From positions 1 through 42,057 of the forward strand of contig CATNDJ010000015.1 of assembly GCA_950097265.1 (NCBI GenBank): DNA of 42,057 nt, given 5' to 3'. The position numbers and the translations under genes are program-made. Source of the stretch: an uncultured Oscillibacter sp. GTDB taxonomy: Bacteria > Bacillota > Clostridia > Oscillospirales > Oscillospiraceae. Shown in pieces: positions 40,463-42,057 of the stretch. How positions within the stretch are numbered: position 1 is the first letter of the stretch; every line of letters starts with the position of its first letter. The notes below the pieces were generated by a model. That model searched no databases and was not told where the DNA came from. It saw only the letters and a list, made by a program, of their open reading frames with translations.

Positions 40463-40491
40463 AGTATAACATCCCTTGGAAAATATTGCAA
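40463..40491 (-). promoter_or_regulatory. Sigma-A promoter of but
   Basis: On the minus strand TTGCAA (40486-40491), 17 bases, TATACT (40463-40468). The leader is about 83 bases. Confidence 0.72.
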
Positions 40492-40524
40492 CGTCAAAAC
40501 GTGAAAAAAATAACACTATTTTTG

Positions 40525-40554
40525 AAAAAAGCGGCAGGCCCTTGGGCCTGCCGC
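40525..40554 (-). terminator. Terminator of the ispH-rpsA fusion gene
   Basis: On the minus strand GCGGCAGGCC, CAAG loop, GGCCTGCCGC, then TTTTTT, about 34 bases after the stop codon. Confidence 0.92.
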
Positions 40555-40587
40555 TGAAATCTCAGGGTCTTCACGGTTTGCGGAGGC

Positions 40588-42057
40588 TTATTCCTCCACG
40601 TCCGCCTCTTCCTCCGCGGGCTCCTCCACAGAGGGAGCCAGCAGGGCGCGAATAGACAGGGAGATTTTCTTCCGCTCCTCGTCCACGGCGGTAATCTTGG
40701 CGTCCACAATCTGCCCCTCGGCCAGCACGTCCTCCGGCTTCTCGATGCGGCGGTCCGCAATCTGAGAAATGTGGATCAGGCCGTCCACGCCGGGAACCAC
40801 CTCGGCAAACGCGCCGAAGGTCATCAGCTTGACCACGCGGACGGAAGCCACGTCGCCCACGGAGTACTTGTCCATGAACACCTGCCAGGGATCCACGTTG
40901 TGGTCCTTGACGCCCAGGGAAATCTTCCGCTTCTCAGGGTCGAAGGAAATCACGTAGACCTCCATCGTGTCCCCGACCTTGCATACCTCGGAGGGAGTCT
41001 TGATGCGGCTCCAGCTCAGTTCCGAGATATGTACCATGCCGTCTACGCCTCCGATGTCCACAAACACGCCGTAGCTGGTCATGGATTTTACCGTGCCGGT
41101 GTAACGCTTGCCTACCTCGATGTTGGACCAGATCTCCTCCTGAGCGGCCCGGCGGGCCTCGTCGGAGACGGAACGGATGGACCCCACCACCCGGCGGCGG
41201 GCGCGGTTGACCTCGGTGATGCGGAGCTGGACCTTCTGACCCTTCATGGCGGAGAGATCCGCGCCCCGGGGCTGGCCGCTCTGAGAGGCGGGAACGAACA
41301 CCCGCACGCCCTTGACGGACACCACGATGCCGCCCTTGTTTTCCTCGGTGACGGTGCCTTCCATCACGGTTTTCTCTTCCACGGCCTGTTCAATGTTCTC
41401 CCAGACCTTCACGGCGTCCAGCCGCTTCTTGGAGAGCTCGGCATAGCCCTCCACATCGTTGACGCGGACGATGTAGGTTTCGATTTCGTCGCCCACCTTC
41501 ACCACGTCTTCGGGTTTGGCGTTGGGGTCGTCGGAAAGCTCGCTGAACTTGATGTAGGCCGCCTGCTTGGCGCCCACGTCCACCTGCACCTCCGTCGGCG
41601 TGATTGCGGTGACGATGCCGGTTACCTTCTCTCCTGTATTTAAAGTTTTGAAGGACTGGTTCAGCAGTTCCTCAAAGGACTCCTCGTTGCTCTCCACCGC
41701 TTTGATTTCTTCACTCATGGCTGCATATACCTCCTTAATAATGCCCGCTGGCGTGGAAGCACCGGCCGTAAGGCCCGCAACAGAACAACCACTGAAAAAA
41801 TCCGGCGGGAGCTCGTCCGCGTTTTCAACCTGGACAACGCGGGGGCAGCTCTCCTTACAAATTTCCGTCAAATGTTTGGTGTTGGCGCTTTTACGGTCTC
41901 CTACCACGACCATGACGTCCGCTTTCGCGGCGAGAATGGCCGCTTCAGACTGACGCTTATGCGTAGCGGTACATATTGTATCAAATTTTTTTGCGTTTGT
42001 ACACTCTTTTTTTACGATTTTCCAAGAAGTTTCAAAAAGTTCACGAATACACGTGGT
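40588..42057 (-). CDS. IspH-ribosomal protein S1 fusion (N-terminus cut by window edge)
   Basis: The frame is open from the right edge. The first ATG in the window (41913) is internal: the 48 codons before it continue IspH, with FDTICTATHKRQSEAAILAA, whose Cys is the third ligand of the IspH iron-sulfur cluster. IspH ends near CSVAGLTAGASTPAGIIKEV. An S1 part follows with four S1 RNA-binding domains (for example GEKVTGIVTAITPTEVQVDV, GKRYTGTVKSMTSYGVFVDI and HISQIADRR) and an acidic tail. IspH makes IPP/DMAPP in the last MEP step; S1 proteins bind mRNA on the 30S subunit. This fusion is known in many Clostridia. An AAGGAGG within the junction could start S1 alone. Confidence 0.93.
   Translation of the reverse strand, partial: TTCIRELFETSWKIVKKECTNAKKFDTICTATHKRQSEAAILAAKADVMVVVGDRKSANTKHLTEICKESCPRVVQVENADELPPDFFSGCSVAGLTAGASTPAGIIKEVYAAMSEEIKAVESNEESFEELLNQSFKTLNTGEKVTGIVTAITPTEVQVDVGAKQAAYIKFSELSDDPNAKPEDVVKVGDEIETYIVRVNDVEGYAELSKKRLDAVKVWENIEQAVEEKTVMEGTVTEENKGGIVVSVKGVRVFVPASQSGQPRGADLSAMKGQKVQLRITEVNRARRRVVGSIRSVSDEARRAAQEEIWSNIEVGKRYTGTVKSMTSYGVFVDIGGVDGMVHISELSWSRIKTPSEVCKVGDTMEVYVISFDPEKRKISLGVKDHNVDPWQVFMDKYSVGDVASVRVVKLMTFGAFAEVVPGVDGLIHISQIADRRIEKPEDVLAEGQIVDAKITAVDEERKKISLSIRALLAPSVEEPAEEEADVEE
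41718..41736 (-). promoter_or_regulatory. Internal ribosome binding site and start for a standalone S1 protein
   Basis: AAGGAGG (41730-41736 on the minus strand) lies 11 bases before an in-frame ATG (41718, MSEEIKAVESNEES), exactly at the IspH/S1 boundary. The spacing is slightly long but usable, so the gene may make both the fusion and free S1. Confidence 0.45.

Noticed and set aside
41719-41913. ATG at 41913 as the start of the S1 gene
   Set aside because: The frame stays open to the window edge and the upstream residues continue IspH (FDTICTAT...), so this Met is internal.

Overview
The window looks like ordinary chromosome from a GC-rich, endospore-forming, anaerobic member of the Clostridia, most likely the Oscillospiraceae (Flavonifractor/Oscillibacter-like). 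That placement is inference, resting on five things seen in the sequence: sporulation genes (a CotJ-type coat gene, cwlD, spoIVA, a sipL-like gene, spoVM), a PPi-type phosphofructokinase, a butyryl-CoA:acetate CoA-transferase, an IspH-ribosomal protein S1 fusion, and strong AAGGAGG-type ribosome binding sites. I saw no rRNA, tRNA, IS element, prophage or CRISPR array. Coding density is high and no stretch over 300 bases lacks a gene.

Left part (1-17.6 kb), many short transcription units. From left to right: a CotJA-CotJB fusion cut by the window edge; cwlD-radA; a tiny Cys-rich gene; a Xer recombinase; an amidase-like gene and an AraC-type regulator; divergent fba and pfp (glycolysis); an ECF sigma factor with a membrane partner; coaX; ogt; spoIVA; a three-gene polar amino acid ABC transporter; a SPOCS/LysM gene (sipL-like); a 22-codon spoVM; and a small Gly-rich membrane protein. 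SpoVM, SpoIVA and SipL-type proteins form the platform that anchors the spore coat to the forespore, and all three genes lie within about 6 kb, flanking the transporter operon. spoIVA and sipL share a similar mother-cell-type promoter layout.

Middle part (17.6-30.3 kb), one long minus-strand housekeeping operon: yicC-remA-gmk-rpoZ-priA-def-fmt-yugP-rsmB-rlmN-prpC-prkC-rsgA, mostly with 4-base overlaps, ending at a clear terminator. The order matches the Bacillus subtilis yloC...spoVM region, except that coaBC, rpe and thiN are absent and a YugP-type metalloprotease is inserted. spoVM still sits at its end.

Right part (30.3-42.1 kb), also minus strand: cdaA-cdaR (c-di-AMP synthesis) leads into an RseC-like membrane protein, a DUF5685-type protein, a J-domain/repeat protein with a Cys-rich tail and two tandem J-less paralogues with even more Cys-rich tails. 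This is the least understood block and the best candidate for an undescribed system. Upstream lie a cysteine desulfurase-like enzyme with a DUF3343 partner, ispD-ispF, a CarD-type regulator, the CoA-transferase, and the IspH-S1 fusion, which runs off the right edge. ispD, ispF and ispH give three MEP isoprenoid-pathway genes in one window.
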